This document shows, piece by piece, positions 25,552-35,386 of a stretch of 64,000 nucleotides of DNA (position 1 is the first letter of the stretch; every line of letters starts with the position of its first letter). The translations under genes and the position numbers were made by a program. The DNA lies in the NCBI RefSeq assembly GCF_900172265.1, contig NZ_FWFK01000005.1, positions 248,001-312,000 on the forward strand, read 5' to 3'. The notes beneath the pieces were generated by a model. The model ran no database searches and was not told the DNA's origin. It saw only the letters and a program-made list of their open reading frames with translations. The DNA comes from Roseivivax jejudonensis. Lineage in GTDB: Bacteria; Pseudomonadota; Alphaproteobacteria; Rhodobacterales; Rhodobacteraceae.

Positions 25552-26237
25552 GCGCCGGTGTCGATGGCGATGCGCCCATGCGCGGCCTTGGGCGTATCGA
25601 CGATCGTGTGACCGTGCACGACCCACATCCCGTCGCGGCGGCCGCGGCGGGCAAAATCACGATGGCCCCAGCGCAGAACATCGTCGTCCTGCGCATCGAG
25701 CGGGAGCGCCGGATCGGCGCCGGCATGGGTGACGGCGACATTGCCGCTGTGCCACAGCGTCGGCAGGGCGCGCAGCCACGCCTCGGTCTTGGGGCCGAGC
25801 GCCGCGCGCACCGCGTCGCGCAAATCGAACCACGCGGCTTCCTCCGCGTCGAGCGGCACTGGCGCGACCCCGAGGCTTGCCAGCGTCTCGAGCCCGCCGT
25901 GGCGCAGCCAGCGCGGCCCGGCATCGGCCGGCGCATCGAGCATGTCGAGCAGCATCTCCTCGTGGTTGCCGCTCAGGCAGACGATGCGGTCTGTCCCGCA
26001 CGCGCGCTGCAGGTCCATGAGGTTGCGCAGCACCCGGCCGCTCTCCGGTCCACGGTCGATGTAGTCGCCCACGAACACCACCGACGCGGTTGTCGGCAGC
26101 ACGCCGTCGAGGCGTCGCAACAGGCGGTCGGTTTCGGTCCAGCATCCGTGCAGATCGCCGATCGCCGCGAAGGCCGCGCGGGGCGCGATCTGTGCGTCGA
26201 AACGGGACAGGCCGAGCGTGCGACGGAGAAACGACAT
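25485..26237 (-). CDS. PPP-family metallophosphatase (serine/threonine phosphatase-like)
   Basis: This is a 250-residue cytosolic phosphatase with the complete two-metal signature in order: GDLHG (about residue 27), GDYIDRG (57), GNHE (90), THAGAD and HGHT. It resembles bacterial PrpA/PrpB and lambda-type protein phosphatases; a role on diadenosine polyphosphates (ApaH-like) is also possible. The 3' end overlaps luxI by 67 bp, tail to tail. Its start faces the divergent helicase gene 116 bp away. Confidence 0.9.
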   Translation of the reverse strand: MSFLRRTLGLSRFDAQIAPRAAFAAIGDLHGCWTETDRLLRRLDGVLPTTASVVFVGDYIDRGPESGRVLRNLMDLQRACGTDRIVCLSGNHEEMLLDMLDAPADAGPRWLRHGGLETLASLGVAPVPLDAEEAAWFDLRDAVRAALGPKTEAWLRALPTLWHSGNVAVTHAGADPALPLDAQDDDVLRWGHRDFARRGRRDGMWVVHGHTIVDTPKAAHGRIAIDTGAYATGTLTAAVISRGSCEFLFA

Positions 26238-26353
26238 GAAGGAGAGCTACACCGAGCCGTGCGCCGCGCCAAGCGCGACCGCGCCCGGGCGCCGGTGCCG
26301 CGGCCGCGCCGCCCCTCTGGTGCCCGTCCCGGGGCGGCGATAGGGTCCGCCGC

Positions 26354-27889
26354 ATGACCGGGATCGCGATCACATTCTCCGACGATCAGGCCGAGGCCTA
26401 CGATCGCGTGGCCGAGATGCTGCAGGCCGCGGGCATCGACCTGACCGAGGGACAGGTCCTGCCGGCGCAGGGGCACGCGTCGAAGCGGCTGGCGCTCATG
26501 GGAAAGGCGGGCTCGGGCAAGACGCTGCTCCTGGCCGAGCTTTGCCGGGCGCTGGAGGCCGCCGGGGTCGAACTGGTCTCGGGCGACTACGAGAGCCGGC
26601 GGCGGCGCGAGCGACGAACGCTCGCGGTCCTCGCGCCGACCAACAAGGCGGCCAGCGTGTTGCGCACGCGCGGGGTTCCGGCGACCACGATCCACCGCAT
26701 CCTCTACACGCCGGTCTACGACCCCGAATACGAACGCATCGCCGAGTGGCTGATGGGCAATGCCGAGAAGCCCGATATCGAAGAGCTGACCGAGGCCGCG
26801 CTCGACCGCGCCTTCGCGTCGTACCAGGGGCACAAGTCGGTGCCGGCGGCGCTCGCGGCCGCGGGTCTGCGCGGGTCGGACTTCATTACCGGTTGGAAGC
26901 GGCGCGAGGAGCCGCTGGACGTTGGCTTCGTCGACGAGGCCTCGATGCTCGACGACCGGCAGTTCGAGGACCTCCAGGAGATCTTTCCCACGCTCGTGCT
27001 GTTCGGCGATCCCGCGCAGCTCGCGCCGGTCAACCAATCGGGCAAGATGGTGTTCGACGACATCCCTGCGCCGCAGAAGCTGGAACTGAGCCGCGTTCAC
27101 CGACAGGCGGCGGACAACCCGATTCTCGATCTGGCGCACGCGCTGTCGGACCCGCAGCTGTCCTTCGAGGATTTCGAGCGGATGGTGGAGGACAAGGCCC
27201 GCCACGACGACCGCGTCGTCTGGGCACAGCGGGTCGAGGTCGACCTGATGGCCCGCTCCCCGGTGCTGGTCTGGCGCAACGCCACGCGCATCCGGCTCAT
27301 CAACGCGTTCCGCGCCGTCCACGAGGCGCCGGAGACGGAGCTTCTGCCCGGCGAGCCGCTGATCTGCGACGGGCTGGAGCTGCCGCTCAAGCATCGCAAG
27401 AAGCGGCTCGACCTCGAGGCGCGCGGCCTGATCAAGGGCGCGCAGGTGATCTATCTCGGGCCCGGGAAACGGGCGGGCTTTTCACGTCTGCACGTCGTCG
27501 GCGCGGAGGATCCGCGGATGTCGGCGGCCTCGATCGTCAAGATCGAGAAGCCGGGCGAGGAGGAGCCGTTCATTCCCTTCGCCGCGCGCATGGGCGCGAC
27601 GTTCCTGCACGGCGCCGCGGTGACCATCCACAAGGCGCAGGGCTCGCAATGGGAGAACGTCCAGGTCTTCGCGCCCGATCTATATGCCGCGGCGCGGATG
27701 GGCCGGGTCGAGGCCGGGCAGCCGCTGTGGAAGCGGCTCGCCTACGTCGCGATCACGCGCGCCTCGACGCGACTGCACTGGGTGGTGCGCAACCGCCTGT
27801 CGAAGCCGTCGGCGCCGCTGTCGGTCGACGACCTGCCGTCCAAGGCGGCCCCCCTCGCGCTGGAGGTCGAGACCGCCGATGGGGCCTGA
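26354..27889 (+). CDS. SF1 (RecD/Dda-like) ATP-dependent DNA helicase
   Basis: This is a 511-residue helicase-like protein. Walker A is MGKAGSGKTLLLAE near residue 50, followed by motif Ia LAPTNKAASVL, Walker B VDEASML near residue 196, motif III GDPAQLAPV, and motifs V and VI as HKAQGSQWENV and YVAITRAS. This is the SF1B layout of Dda, RecD2 and PIF1 enzymes, which move 5' to 3' on DNA. It has no nuclease domain and no RecB or RecC neighbours, so it acts alone. The exact repair or replication role is unknown. Confidence 0.85.
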   Translation: MTGIAITFSDDQAEAYDRVAEMLQAAGIDLTEGQVLPAQGHASKRLALMGKAGSGKTLLLAELCRALEAAGVELVSGDYESRRRRERRTLAVLAPTNKAASVLRTRGVPATTIHRILYTPVYDPEYERIAEWLMGNAEKPDIEELTEAALDRAFASYQGHKSVPAALAAAGLRGSDFITGWKRREEPLDVGFVDEASMLDDRQFEDLQEIFPTLVLFGDPAQLAPVNQSGKMVFDDIPAPQKLELSRVHRQAADNPILDLAHALSDPQLSFEDFERMVEDKARHDDRVVWAQRVEVDLMARSPVLVWRNATRIRLINAFRAVHEAPETELLPGEPLICDGLELPLKHRKKRLDLEARGLIKGAQVIYLGPGKRAGFSRLHVVGAEDPRMSAASIVKIEKPGEEEPFIPFAARMGATFLHGAAVTIHKAQGSQWENVQVFAPDLYAAARMGRVEAGQPLWKRLAYVAITRASTRLHWVVRNRLSKPSAPLSVDDLPSKAAPLALEVETADGA

Positions 27890-27898
27890 GCGGCGGAG

Positions 27899-27944
27899 CG
27901 GGGGCGCTGCCCCCGCACCCCCGGGGTTTGTCGGCAAGATGAAG
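27899..27944 (+). repeat. Dispersed palindromic element, type A (copy 2)
   Basis: CGGGGGCGCTGCCCCCG stem, then CACCCCCGGGGTTTG and TCGGCAAGATGAAG. It is an inverted copy of 10079-10124, with only a 2-3 base difference near GTTTCTT/GTTTGTC. It lies 9 bp after the helicase stop. Confidence 0.7.
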
Positions 27945-28075
27945 AGCGGGCGGCGCGCCCGGCGCGGCCCCGGTATGGTCCGTCGGTCAGGGCGGCGATA
28001 GTCGCGCGCACCGGCGCGGACCCGGCAGAGTTGCGGATCCGGAGCGATCGGCGGGTGCGCCGGCGCGGCGGCGGG

Positions 28076-29101
28076 TCAGTCGAAGGTGCCGGCGACGCGA
28101 CCGAGCAGCATGAAGGCGCGCGCCGAGCGCGTGTCGGCAAGGTCCGAGATCTCGGCGTCCGTCGCCTCGGGTTCGAAGCGCGCGACGCCGCGATCGAACA
28201 GGCGCAGGAAGTGATGCGCGGCGTCGCGAAAGATCGGGTCCTGCTTCATGCGGCCGGCGGCGAGCGCCAGCGACGAGCGGTCGCGGATGCCGCCGAGGGC
28301 GGCGATCTCGCGACCGCGGGCGCCTTGCGCGAAGCGCCGCCACGTCTCGGGGCGTGCGCGGTCGGGCGACAGGTCGTCCATGTAGATCCCGTCCTCGGAC
28401 AGCAGCGTGAGCACGTCCTGCGCGGCCTGGATCAGCTGGGCCGCCTGCCGGTCCTTGAGCGCGCGGCGCAGCGCCGCGAACCCTTCCGTGTCCTCCGCGG
28501 TCTCGGGGAAGTTCAGCGCGCGGATGAGGTCGGCGCGCGGCAGCGCCGGCGCGGTATCCTCGGCCGAAGTGCCGAGCGCGAGGGTCGGCTGGGCCGCGGC
28601 CTCGGCAGGGGCGGGGACTGTCGCCGGTGGCGCGGCGGACGCCGTCGCGGGCCGCGGCGCGCTGCGGGTCGAGGTGAAGACAGCGAGGGTCGTCTCCGTC
28701 TTGCGCTGAGCGGCGGCGATCTCGTCGAGCTTGCGGGTGATGGCGCTGCCTTGCGGTTCGGACCGGCCGGCCTGCGCCTGGCTGACATAGGCGTGGCGCA
28801 GCGCGTCGACGGCGGCCTGCAACCGTGCGCTTTCGGCGCGCAGGATGCGCGTCGCGCGCATCGCCGTGGCGGCGACCCAGATCATCGCCACAGGCAGGAA
28901 GATCGTCATCAGCACGAGCGCGAAGCGCAGCCCGTCGGCGCCGCCGGTTCCGAACACCAGAAAGTAGCCACCGGCCAGCAGCACCCACAGGGCGCAGAGC
29001 GCCGCGGCGGCGATCTCGCCGGAGGAGGGCGCATCCTCTCCGGGCTGGGTCCGGTCGTAGACGCCGATCGGCGTCGTGCGGGCGGAGTGCTCGTCGGCCA
29101 T
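28076..29101 (-). CDS. Conserved-type hypothetical membrane protein with coiled-coil and helical C-terminal domain
   Basis: This is a 341-residue protein. Two hydrophobic helices lie at residues 30-52 (IAAAALCALWVLLAGGYFLVF, in abbreviated form) and 60-80 (ALVLMTIFLPVAMIWVAATA). A coiled-coil-like stretch follows to about residue 130, then an Ala/Pro-rich linker (residues 145-175), then an all-helical globular C-terminus with LIRALNFPETAEDTEGF and FRDAAHHFLRLFDRGVARF. The domain order suggests a membrane-tethered cytosolic protein. I do not recognise the family. It lies 13 bp downstream of greA on the same strand, so the two are probably co-transcribed. Confidence 0.75.
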   Translation of the reverse strand: MADEHSARTTPIGVYDRTQPGEDAPSSGEIAAAALCALWVLLAGGYFLVFGTGGADGLRFALVLMTIFLPVAMIWVAATAMRATRILRAESARLQAAVDALRHAYVSQAQAGRSEPQGSAITRKLDEIAAAQRKTETTLAVFTSTRSAPRPATASAAPPATVPAPAEAAAQPTLALGTSAEDTAPALPRADLIRALNFPETAEDTEGFAALRRALKDRQAAQLIQAAQDVLTLLSEDGIYMDDLSPDRARPETWRRFAQGARGREIAALGGIRDRSSLALAAGRMKQDPIFRDAAHHFLRLFDRGVARFEPEATDAEISDLADTRSARAFMLLGRVAGTFD

Positions 29102-29114
29102 GCCGGCCCTCGCG

Positions 29115-29585
29115 TCAGACGTATTCGATCTTCAGGATCTCGTAGGATTTCTCGCCGCCCGGCGTGCGGACCTCGACGCTGTCGCCCTCCTCCTTGCCGA
29201 TGAGGGCGCGGGCGATCGGAGAGCGCACGTTCAGGAGACCCTTCTCGATGTTGGCCTCGTGCTCGCCGACGATCTGCCAGGTCTTCTCCTCGTCGGTGTC
29301 CTCGTCGACGACGGTGACGGTGGCCCCGAACTTGATCGCGCCCTGCAGCGTCTTGGGGTCGATCACCTCGGCGAGCGAGAGAATGCCCTCGATCTCCTTG
29401 ATGCGGCCCTCGATAAAGCTCTGCTTTTCGCGCGCGGAGTGATACTCGGCGTTCTCCGACAGGTCGCCGTGCTCGCGCGCCTCGGAGATCGCGCGGATGA
29501 TCGCCGGCCGTTCGTCGGACTTCAGCGTCTTCAATTCCTTTTCGAGCGCGGCGTGTCCCGCGCGGGTCATCGGTATCTTTTCCAT
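29115..29585 (-). CDS. greA: Transcription elongation factor GreA
   Basis: GreA rescues backtracked RNA polymerase by stimulating transcript cleavage. The 156-residue protein starts at ATG 29585 ([20 protein letters not shown]). The N-terminal coiled coil carries the acidic tip motif [15 protein letters not shown], and the C-terminal FKBP-like domain ends in [16 protein letters not shown]. An in-frame start further upstream is not needed. It is divergent from the ETF-QO gene. Confidence 0.97.
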   Translation of the reverse strand: MEKIPMTRAGHAALEKELKTLKSDERPAIIRAISEAREHGDLSENAEYHSAREKQSFIEGRIKEIEGILSLAEVIDPKTLQGAIKFGATVTVVDEDTDEEKTWQIVGEHEANIEKGLLNVRSPIARALIGKEEGDSVEVRTPGGEKSYEILKIEYV

Positions 29586-29785
29586 GATGCGTCCAAACGT
29601 GTGGGGGCGGCGGCGGCGCACCGCCCGCGCGTGTCAGCACCGCACTTGATCCGAAGGCGGATGCGATTTCAAGGGGGCGCGGCCCGCCGCCGGGACGCGG
29701 TGTCACAATTGCCGGGGGCGCCGCGAAGGGTTACCTCTCTGCAAATTTCGTCAAGCGGGGCCGATCCGGCCGGGAAGGGAGCGAG

Positions 29786-31432
29786 ATGAGCGACGTAGAG
29801 CGTGAGTCGATGGAATACGACGTGGTGATCGTTGGCGCGGGGCCGGCCGGCCTGTCGGCCGCGATCCGCCTGAAGCAACTCGACGAGACCCTCGAGGTCG
29901 TGGTGCTCGAAAAGGGCTCGGAGGTCGGGGCGCACATCCTGTCGGGCGCGGTGCTCGATCCATCGGGCCTCGATGCGCTGATCCCCGACTGGAAGGAGAA
30001 GGGCGCGCCGCTCACCGTGCCGGTGACGGAGGACAACTTCTACCTGCTGGGCGAGGAAGGGCGTGTGCGCGTGCCCAACTGGCCGATGCCGCCGCTGATG
30101 TCGAACCACGGCAACTACATCGTGTCGATGGGTAACGTCTGCCGCTGGATGGCCGAGCAGGCCGAGGCGCTGGGCGTCGAGATCTTTCCGGGCATGGCAT
30201 GCTCGGAGATCGTCTGGGGCGAGAACGGCGAGGTTGCGGGAGTCGTGGCCGGCGAATTCGGGCTCAACCCCGACGGCACGCCGGGCGACGGCTACGAGCC
30301 GGGCATGGAGCTGCGTGGCAAGTACGTGTTCCTGTCCGAGGGCGTGCGGGGATCGCTGTCGAAGCAGGTGATCGCGAAGTACGAGCTCGACAAGGGCGTC
30401 GAGCCGCAGAAGTACGGCCTCGGCATGAAGGAGATCTGGGAGATCTCGCCCGAGAAGCACCGCGAGGGGTCGGTGACCCACACGATGGGGTGGCCGCTCG
30501 GCAAGAATGCCGGGGGCGGGTCGTTCATCTACCATCTCGAGAACAACCAGGTCTATGTCGGGTTCGTGGTTCACCTGAACTACACCAACCCGCACCTCTA
30601 TCCCTACATGGAGTTCCAGCGCTTCAAGCACCATCCGATGGTCAAGGAGCTGCTGGAGGGCGGCAAGCGCGTCGCCTATGGCGCGCGCGCGATCACCGAG
30701 GGCGGCTACCAGTCGATGCCCAAGATGGTTGCACCGGGCGTCGCGCTGCTCGGCTGTGCGGTTGGCATGGTCAACGTCCCGCGGATCAAGGGCAATCACA
30801 ACGCGATGCTGTCCGGCAAGGCGGCGGCGGAGGCCGCGCACGAGGCGCTGAGGGCCGGCCGCGCGGCTGACGAGCTCACGACCTACGAGACCGAGGTGCG
30901 CGAGGGCGCGATCGGGCAGGACCTGAAGAAGGTGCGCAACGTGAAGCCGCTGTGGTCCAAGTACGGTCTGACGGCGAGTCTCGGCCTCGGCGGGCTCGAC
31001 ATGTGGACGAATACCTGGGGCTTCTCGCTGTTGGGCACGATCGGCCACGGCAAGAGCGACGCGGCCGCCACCGGCAAGGCCAAGGACCATGCGAAGATCG
31101 ACTATCCGAAACCGGACGGCAAGCTGAGCTTCGACCGGCTGACCAACGTCTCGTTCTCGATGACGAACCACGAGGAAAGCCAGCCCACGCACCTCAAGCT
31201 GAAGGAGCCGGAGCGGCAGGTCGAGGTCGACTGGAAGGTCTATGCCGGGCCCTCGCAGCGCTACTGCCCCGCCGGGGTCTACGAGTTCGTGGATACCGAC
31301 AGCGAACCGCGCTTCGTGATCAACTTCCAGAACTGCGTGCACTGCAAGACCTGCGACATCAAGGATCCGGCGCAGAACATCGTCTGGACCACGCCGCAGG
31401 GCGGCGACGGGCCGAACTATCCCAACATGTGA
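29786..31432 (+). CDS. Electron transfer flavoprotein-ubiquinone oxidoreductase
   Basis: This inner-membrane flavo-iron-sulfur enzyme passes electrons from ETF (fatty-acid, amino-acid and methylsuccinyl-CoA dehydrogenation) to ubiquinone. It has 548 residues, the standard size. FAD binding is VVIVGAGPAGLSAAIRLKQ, GKAAAEAAHEAL is the helix near the second FAD contact, and the [4Fe-4S] cysteines are in YCPAGVYEF and NCVHCKTCDIKDP near the C-terminus. GGGAG lies 5 bases before ATG 29786. The activity suits an organism using the ethylmalonyl-CoA pathway, which has an ETF-linked methylsuccinyl-CoA step. Confidence 0.97.
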   Translation: MSDVERESMEYDVVIVGAGPAGLSAAIRLKQLDETLEVVVLEKGSEVGAHILSGAVLDPSGLDALIPDWKEKGAPLTVPVTEDNFYLLGEEGRVRVPNWPMPPLMSNHGNYIVSMGNVCRWMAEQAEALGVEIFPGMACSEIVWGENGEVAGVVAGEFGLNPDGTPGDGYEPGMELRGKYVFLSEGVRGSLSKQVIAKYELDKGVEPQKYGLGMKEIWEISPEKHREGSVTHTMGWPLGKNAGGGSFIYHLENNQVYVGFVVHLNYTNPHLYPYMEFQRFKHHPMVKELLEGGKRVAYGARAITEGGYQSMPKMVAPGVALLGCAVGMVNVPRIKGNHNAMLSGKAAAEAAHEALRAGRAADELTTYETEVREGAIGQDLKKVRNVKPLWSKYGLTASLGLGGLDMWTNTWGFSLLGTIGHGKSDAAATGKAKDHAKIDYPKPDGKLSFDRLTNVSFSMTNHEESQPTHLKLKEPERQVEVDWKVYAGPSQRYCPAGVYEFVDTDSEPRFVINFQNCVHCKTCDIKDPAQNIVWTTPQGGDGPNYPNM

Positions 31433-31547
31433 GACCGGGCGCGGGCGCTGACGCAGGCGTGACAGCCTGGCGCGGCGCCCGCGCGTTGCACGCGCGCCGC
31501 GCGGCGTCTAGGCTCTCGCGACGGGTCGAAGCGAGGAAGGGCAGCAC

Positions 31548-33272
31548 ATGGCCGCACGCGCACGTCACTGGATCGCACGGGCCGCGCTCGTCGCGGCGCT
31601 CACGACACCCGCCGCGGTTGGCGCGCAGGGGATGTCGGGCGACTACCTTGCCGGACGGCAGGCCGCGATCACCGGCGATTTCCGCGCTGCGGCGCGCTAC
31701 TACGACCGGGCGATCAGCCACGATCGCGAGCGCGCCGAACTTCTCGAGCAATCGCTGTTCGCGCACATGGCGCTGGGCGACTTCGAGCGCGCGGGCGTGC
31801 TCGGCGAGCGGGTCATGGAACTCGGTCAGGGCAGCCGCGTCGGCCAGATGGCGGTGATCGCCGACAGGCTTGGCCGTGGCGAATACACCGCCGTAATCCG
31901 CCAGATCGACAGCGGGTCGGGCATCGGCGGACTGGTCGACGGTCTGGTCAAGGCCTGGGCGCTTCTCGGCGAAGGCGACATGTCCGCCGCCCTCGTCGCG
32001 TTCGACGAGGTTGCGCGCATCGAGGGGCTCGCCCCGTTCTCCGCCTACCACAAGGCCCTGGCGCTGGCGTCGGTCGGAGACCACGAGGGCGCCGAGGCGA
32101 TCTTTGCCTCGGGGGCGATGGAGGGCGTGCAGCAGACGCGCCGCGCGATCATGGCGCGCGCCGAGGTTCTGAGCCAACTCGATCGCAACGGCGAGGCGGT
32201 GGATCTGATCGACGACGCGTTCACCGCGGACATCGACCCCGGCCTGCGGGCCCTGCGGGCCGCGCTCGACTCGGGCGAGACCGTCCCCTTCACCCATGCG
32301 CAATCCGCGCGCGACGGCCTGGCCGAAGTGTTCTACACCCTCGCCGGCGCCTTCTCGAGCGAGATGTCGAGCGATTTCCTGCTGATCTACGCGCGGGTCG
32401 CGATGCATCTGCGCGAGGATCATGTCGACGCGATCCTGCTGGCGGCAGAGCTGTGCGACGAGGTCGGCCAGCATGACCTCGCGGTCGAGGCCTATCGCAA
32501 AGTGCCGCGCGACCACCCGTCCTATCACGCCGCGGAGCTTGGCCGGGCGCAGTCCCTGCGCCAGAGCGACCGCGACGATGCGGCGGTCGAGGTGCTGGAA
32601 TCCCTGGCCGAGAGCCATGGCGACCTTCCGGTGGTGATGTCCTCGCTCGGGGACATGTACCGCCAGCTCGAACGCTTCGAGGATGCGGTCGGCGCCTACT
32701 CGGACGCCATCGCGGCCTTCGACTCGCCCGACACGGCGCAATGGTTCCTGTACTACGCGCGCGGCATCAGCCAGGAGCGGCAGGGCAACTGGGACGAGGC
32801 CGAGGCCGATTTCCGGCAGTCGCTCGATCTCAATCCCGAGCAGCCGCAGGTTCTGAACTACCTTGGCTACAGCCTCGTCGAAGAGCAGGAGAACCTCGAG
32901 GAGGCGCTCGACCTGATCGAACGCGCGGTCGAGCTCTCGCCGGACTCGGGCTATATCGTCGACAGCCTTGGGTGGGCGCTCTACCGGCTCGGTCGCTACG
33001 AGGAGGCCGTGGGCCACATGGAGCGCGCGGCGGAGCTCATGCCGATCGATCCGGTGGTGAATGACCACCTGGGCGACGTGTACTGGGCGGTCGGTCGCGA
33101 GCGCGAGGCCGAGTTCATGTGGCAGCGCGCGCTGTCCTTCGTCGACCACGAGGATGTGAGCCAGGATGCCGATCCCGAGCGCATTCGCCGGAAGATCGAG
33201 GTCGGGCTGGATGCCGTGCTTGCCGAGGAGGGCGCGCCACCGCTCGATGTTGCGGCCGATGGCGGACGCTGA
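31548..33272 (+). CDS. Secreted TPR-repeat protein
   Basis: This is a 574-residue protein with an N-terminal Sec signal peptide ([21 protein letters not shown], cut near AVGA) followed by tetratricopeptide repeats over most of its length. The clearest repeats are at residues 35-70 ([18 protein letters not shown]), 410-440 ([20 protein letters not shown]) and 480-520 ([20 protein letters not shown]). It probably serves as a periplasmic or outer-membrane scaffold. Its last 14 bp overlap ispE, so the genes are translationally coupled, although no functional link is known. Confidence 0.88.
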   Translation: MAARARHWIARAALVAALTTPAAVGAQGMSGDYLAGRQAAITGDFRAAARYYDRAISHDRERAELLEQSLFAHMALGDFERAGVLGERVMELGQGSRVGQMAVIADRLGRGEYTAVIRQIDSGSGIGGLVDGLVKAWALLGEGDMSAALVAFDEVARIEGLAPFSAYHKALALASVGDHEGAEAIFASGAMEGVQQTRRAIMARAEVLSQLDRNGEAVDLIDDAFTADIDPGLRALRAALDSGETVPFTHAQSARDGLAEVFYTLAGAFSSEMSSDFLLIYARVAMHLREDHVDAILLAAELCDEVGQHDLAVEAYRKVPRDHPSYHAAELGRAQSLRQSDRDDAAVEVLESLAESHGDLPVVMSSLGDMYRQLERFEDAVGAYSDAIAAFDSPDTAQWFLYYARGISQERQGNWDEAEADFRQSLDLNPEQPQVLNYLGYSLVEEQENLEEALDLIERAVELSPDSGYIVDSLGWALYRLGRYEEAVGHMERAAELMPIDPVVNDHLGDVYWAVGREREAEFMWQRALSFVDHEDVSQDADPERIRRKIEVGLDAVLAEEGAPPLDVAADGGR

Positions 33273-34095
33273 TCCGGGGTTCGCGCCGGCCAAGGTCAAT
33301 CTCACGTTGCATGTCACCGGCCGCCGCGCGGACGGCTATCACCTGCTCGACTCGCTGGTCGTGTTCGCGGATCTGGGGGATCGCCTGACGGTCGCCGCCG
33401 ACGAGGCGCTGTCGCTTCGGGTGACGGGCCCGATGGCCGCCGGCGTGCCGACCGGAGCGGACAACCTCGTGCTGCGCGCCGCGCGGCTGCTCGATCCGGA
33501 GGGTGCGGCGCGGATCACGCTCGACAAGCATCTGCCGGCCGCAGCCGGGATCGGCGGCGGGTCGTCCGACGCAGCAGCGGCGCTGCGGCTCCTGTCCCGG
33601 CACTGGAAGCGGCCGATGCCGGACCGGGTGGAGGCGCTCGGCGCGGATGTGCCGATGTGTCTCGATCCACGGGCGCAGCGGGTCGGCGGCATCGGCGAGC
33701 GTTCGATGATCGTTGGCGGCTTGCCAGAGCTGCCCGCGGTCCTCGTCAATCCCGGGGCGCCGGTCGCAACGCCGGCGGTGTTCGCGCGGATGACCCGGCG
33801 GGACAACGCGCCGATGCCGCCAGAACTGCCGGTGCTGGCCACGCCTGGCGCCGCGGCGGAGTGGCTCGCCGCGCAACGCAACGATCTGGAGGGTCCGGCC
33901 TGTGCGGTCGCGCCGGTCATCCGAGACGTGCTTGACGCGCTCGGCGACGCGCGGCTCGCGCGGATGTCGGGCTCTGGCGCGACGTGCTTCGGTCTTTACG
34001 ACCGCCCCGACGATGCGCGTGCGGCGGCGGACCGGATCGCGCAGACCGAGCCGGGATGGTGGGTGCGCGTGGTGACCCTGAACCCGTCCGCGTAG
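33259..34095 (+). CDS. ispE: 4-diphosphocytidyl-2-C-methyl-D-erythritol kinase
   Basis: IspE phosphorylates CDP-methylerythritol in the non-mevalonate isoprenoid pathway. The 278-residue GHMP kinase has [21 protein letters not shown] at its start (catalytic lysine and histidine), the ATP loop [17 protein letters not shown] and the C-terminal [13 protein letters not shown] 33259 lies inside the 3' end of the TPR gene; an in-frame ATG 12 bp earlier is an alternative. It runs tail to tail with a polyprenyl synthase gene, another isoprenoid enzyme, 4 bp apart. Confidence 0.95.
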   Translation: MADADPGFAPAKVNLTLHVTGRRADGYHLLDSLVVFADLGDRLTVAADEALSLRVTGPMAAGVPTGADNLVLRAARLLDPEGAARITLDKHLPAAAGIGGGSSDAAAALRLLSRHWKRPMPDRVEALGADVPMCLDPRAQRVGGIGERSMIVGGLPELPAVLVNPGAPVATPAVFARMTRRDNAPMPPELPVLATPGAAAEWLAAQRNDLEGPACAVAPVIRDVLDALGDARLARMSGSGATCFGLYDRPDDARAAADRIAQTEPGWWVRVVTLNPSA

Positions 34096-34099
34096 ACGC

Positions 34100-35107
34100 T
34101 CAGTTCACCCGCGAGACGACGTAGTCCGCCAGATCGACCAGCATCGCGCGCAGTTCGGGATCGGCCGAGGGCACGCGCGCCATCGCGTCTTTCGCCCGGT
34201 GTGCCCAGCCGATCGCGTCGTCCCGCGTTTCGGCCAGCGCGCCGTGCTTGTCGAGCAGCGCGAGCGCGTGATCGAGGTCGCCGTCGTCTTGTTGGCCCTT
34301 CTCGATCGTGCGCGACCAGAACGCGCGTTCTTCCGCGTCCGCCTTCGCGACCGCCTTGATGACCGGCAGGGTCAGCTTGCGCTCGCGGAAATCATCGCCG
34401 ACGTTCTTGCCGGTGGCCTTGGTCTCGCCCTGGTAGTCCAGAAGGTCGTCGACGATCTGGAACGCGATGCCGAGCGCGTCGCCATAAGCGTGCAGCGCCG
34501 CGATCTCGCCTTCGGGCGCGCCGGCGATCACGCCGCCGACCTCTGTCGCGGCCGAGAACAGCGCGGCGGTCTTTCCGCGCACCACCTTGAGATAGATCTC
34601 TTCGTCCGTCGCGAGGTTCTGCGCGGCCGAGAGCTGCAGTACTTCGCCTTCGGCAATGGTGGCCGCCGCGTTCGACAGGATATCGAGCACGCGCAGGCTC
34701 TCGGTTTCGACCATGAGCTGGAAGGCGCGGGCGAACAGGTAGTCGCCCACAAGCACGCTCGACTTGTTGTCCCAAAGGAGGTTCGCGGTCGGACGGCCGC
34801 GGCGCTGGCGGCTTTCATCGACGACGTCGTCGTGCAGGAGTGTCGCGGTGTGGATGAACTCCACCGTCGCGGCCAGGTGCACGTGATGGCCGCCGCCATA
34901 CCCCATCATCCGGGCCGAGCCGAGCGTGAGCAACGGGCGCAGCCGCTTGCCTCCGGCATCGACAAGGTGGGCTGTGACTTCCGGGATGCGGGGCGCGTTC
35001 TCGGAGGCCATGCGGGCGCGGATCAGCGTGTTGACCGCCTCCATGTCCTGCGACAGCGCGGCAGCGAGGCGATCGTGCGGTTTGGCAGCGGGATGATCGA
35101 GGCTCAT
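34100..35107 (-). CDS. Long-chain polyprenyl diphosphate synthase (ubiquinone side chain)
   Basis: This trans-prenyltransferase makes the polyprenyl tail of ubiquinone, in this group most likely decaprenyl or similar. The 335 residues contain the first aspartate-rich motif LLHDDVVDESRQRRGRPT near residue 87 and the second, QIVDDLLDYQGE, near residue 214, plus GGKRLRPLLT in the substrate region. The start is ATG 35107 (MSLDHPAAKPHDRLAAAL); a longer frame upstream would run into the divergent DUF2007 region and is not favoured. Chain length cannot be told from sequence alone. Confidence 0.93.
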   Translation of the reverse strand: MSLDHPAAKPHDRLAAALSQDMEAVNTLIRARMASENAPRIPEVTAHLVDAGGKRLRPLLTLGSARMMGYGGGHHVHLAATVEFIHTATLLHDDVVDESRQRRGRPTANLLWDNKSSVLVGDYLFARAFQLMVETESLRVLDILSNAAATIAEGEVLQLSAAQNLATDEEIYLKVVRGKTAALFSAATEVGGVIAGAPEGEIAALHAYGDALGIAFQIVDDLLDYQGETKATGKNVGDDFRERKLTLPVIKAVAKADAEERAFWSRTIEKGQQDDGDLDHALALLDKHGALAETRDDAIGWAHRAKDAMARVPSADPELRAMLVDLADYVVSRVN

Positions 35108-35170
35108 GCGGCTTCCCTGAACGGCGTGCGAGGCTCGACAGGCCGCGCGCGCATGCTTTAGATCGCGGGT

Positions 35171-35386
35171 ATGGAAGAGCTTTTGCGCACCAACGACATC
35201 ACGGTGATCCCCCTCGCGCGTACCCTTCTCGAGGCGGAGGATATAGAGTGCTTCGAGCTTGACGTAAACATGAGCGTCTTGGAGGGATCCATCGGCATTT
35301 TGCCGCGGCGGCTCATGGTTCGCAGCGCCGACCTGCCGCGTGCGCGCCGCGTGCTCTGGGAAAACGGGGTCGCGCTTGACCGCTGA
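35171..35386 (+). CDS. DUF2007 domain-containing small protein
   Basis: This is a 71-residue protein matching the DUF2007 (putative signal-transducing, PII-like fold) pattern: MEELLRTNDITVIPLARTLL, GILPRRLMV and RARRVLWENG. It is divergent from the polyprenyl synthase, and its last 11 bp overlap the TTG start of the methylase gene, so both are probably expressed together. Confidence 0.85.
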   Translation: MEELLRTNDITVIPLARTLLEAEDIECFELDVNMSVLEGSIGILPRRLMVRSADLPRARRVLWENGVALDR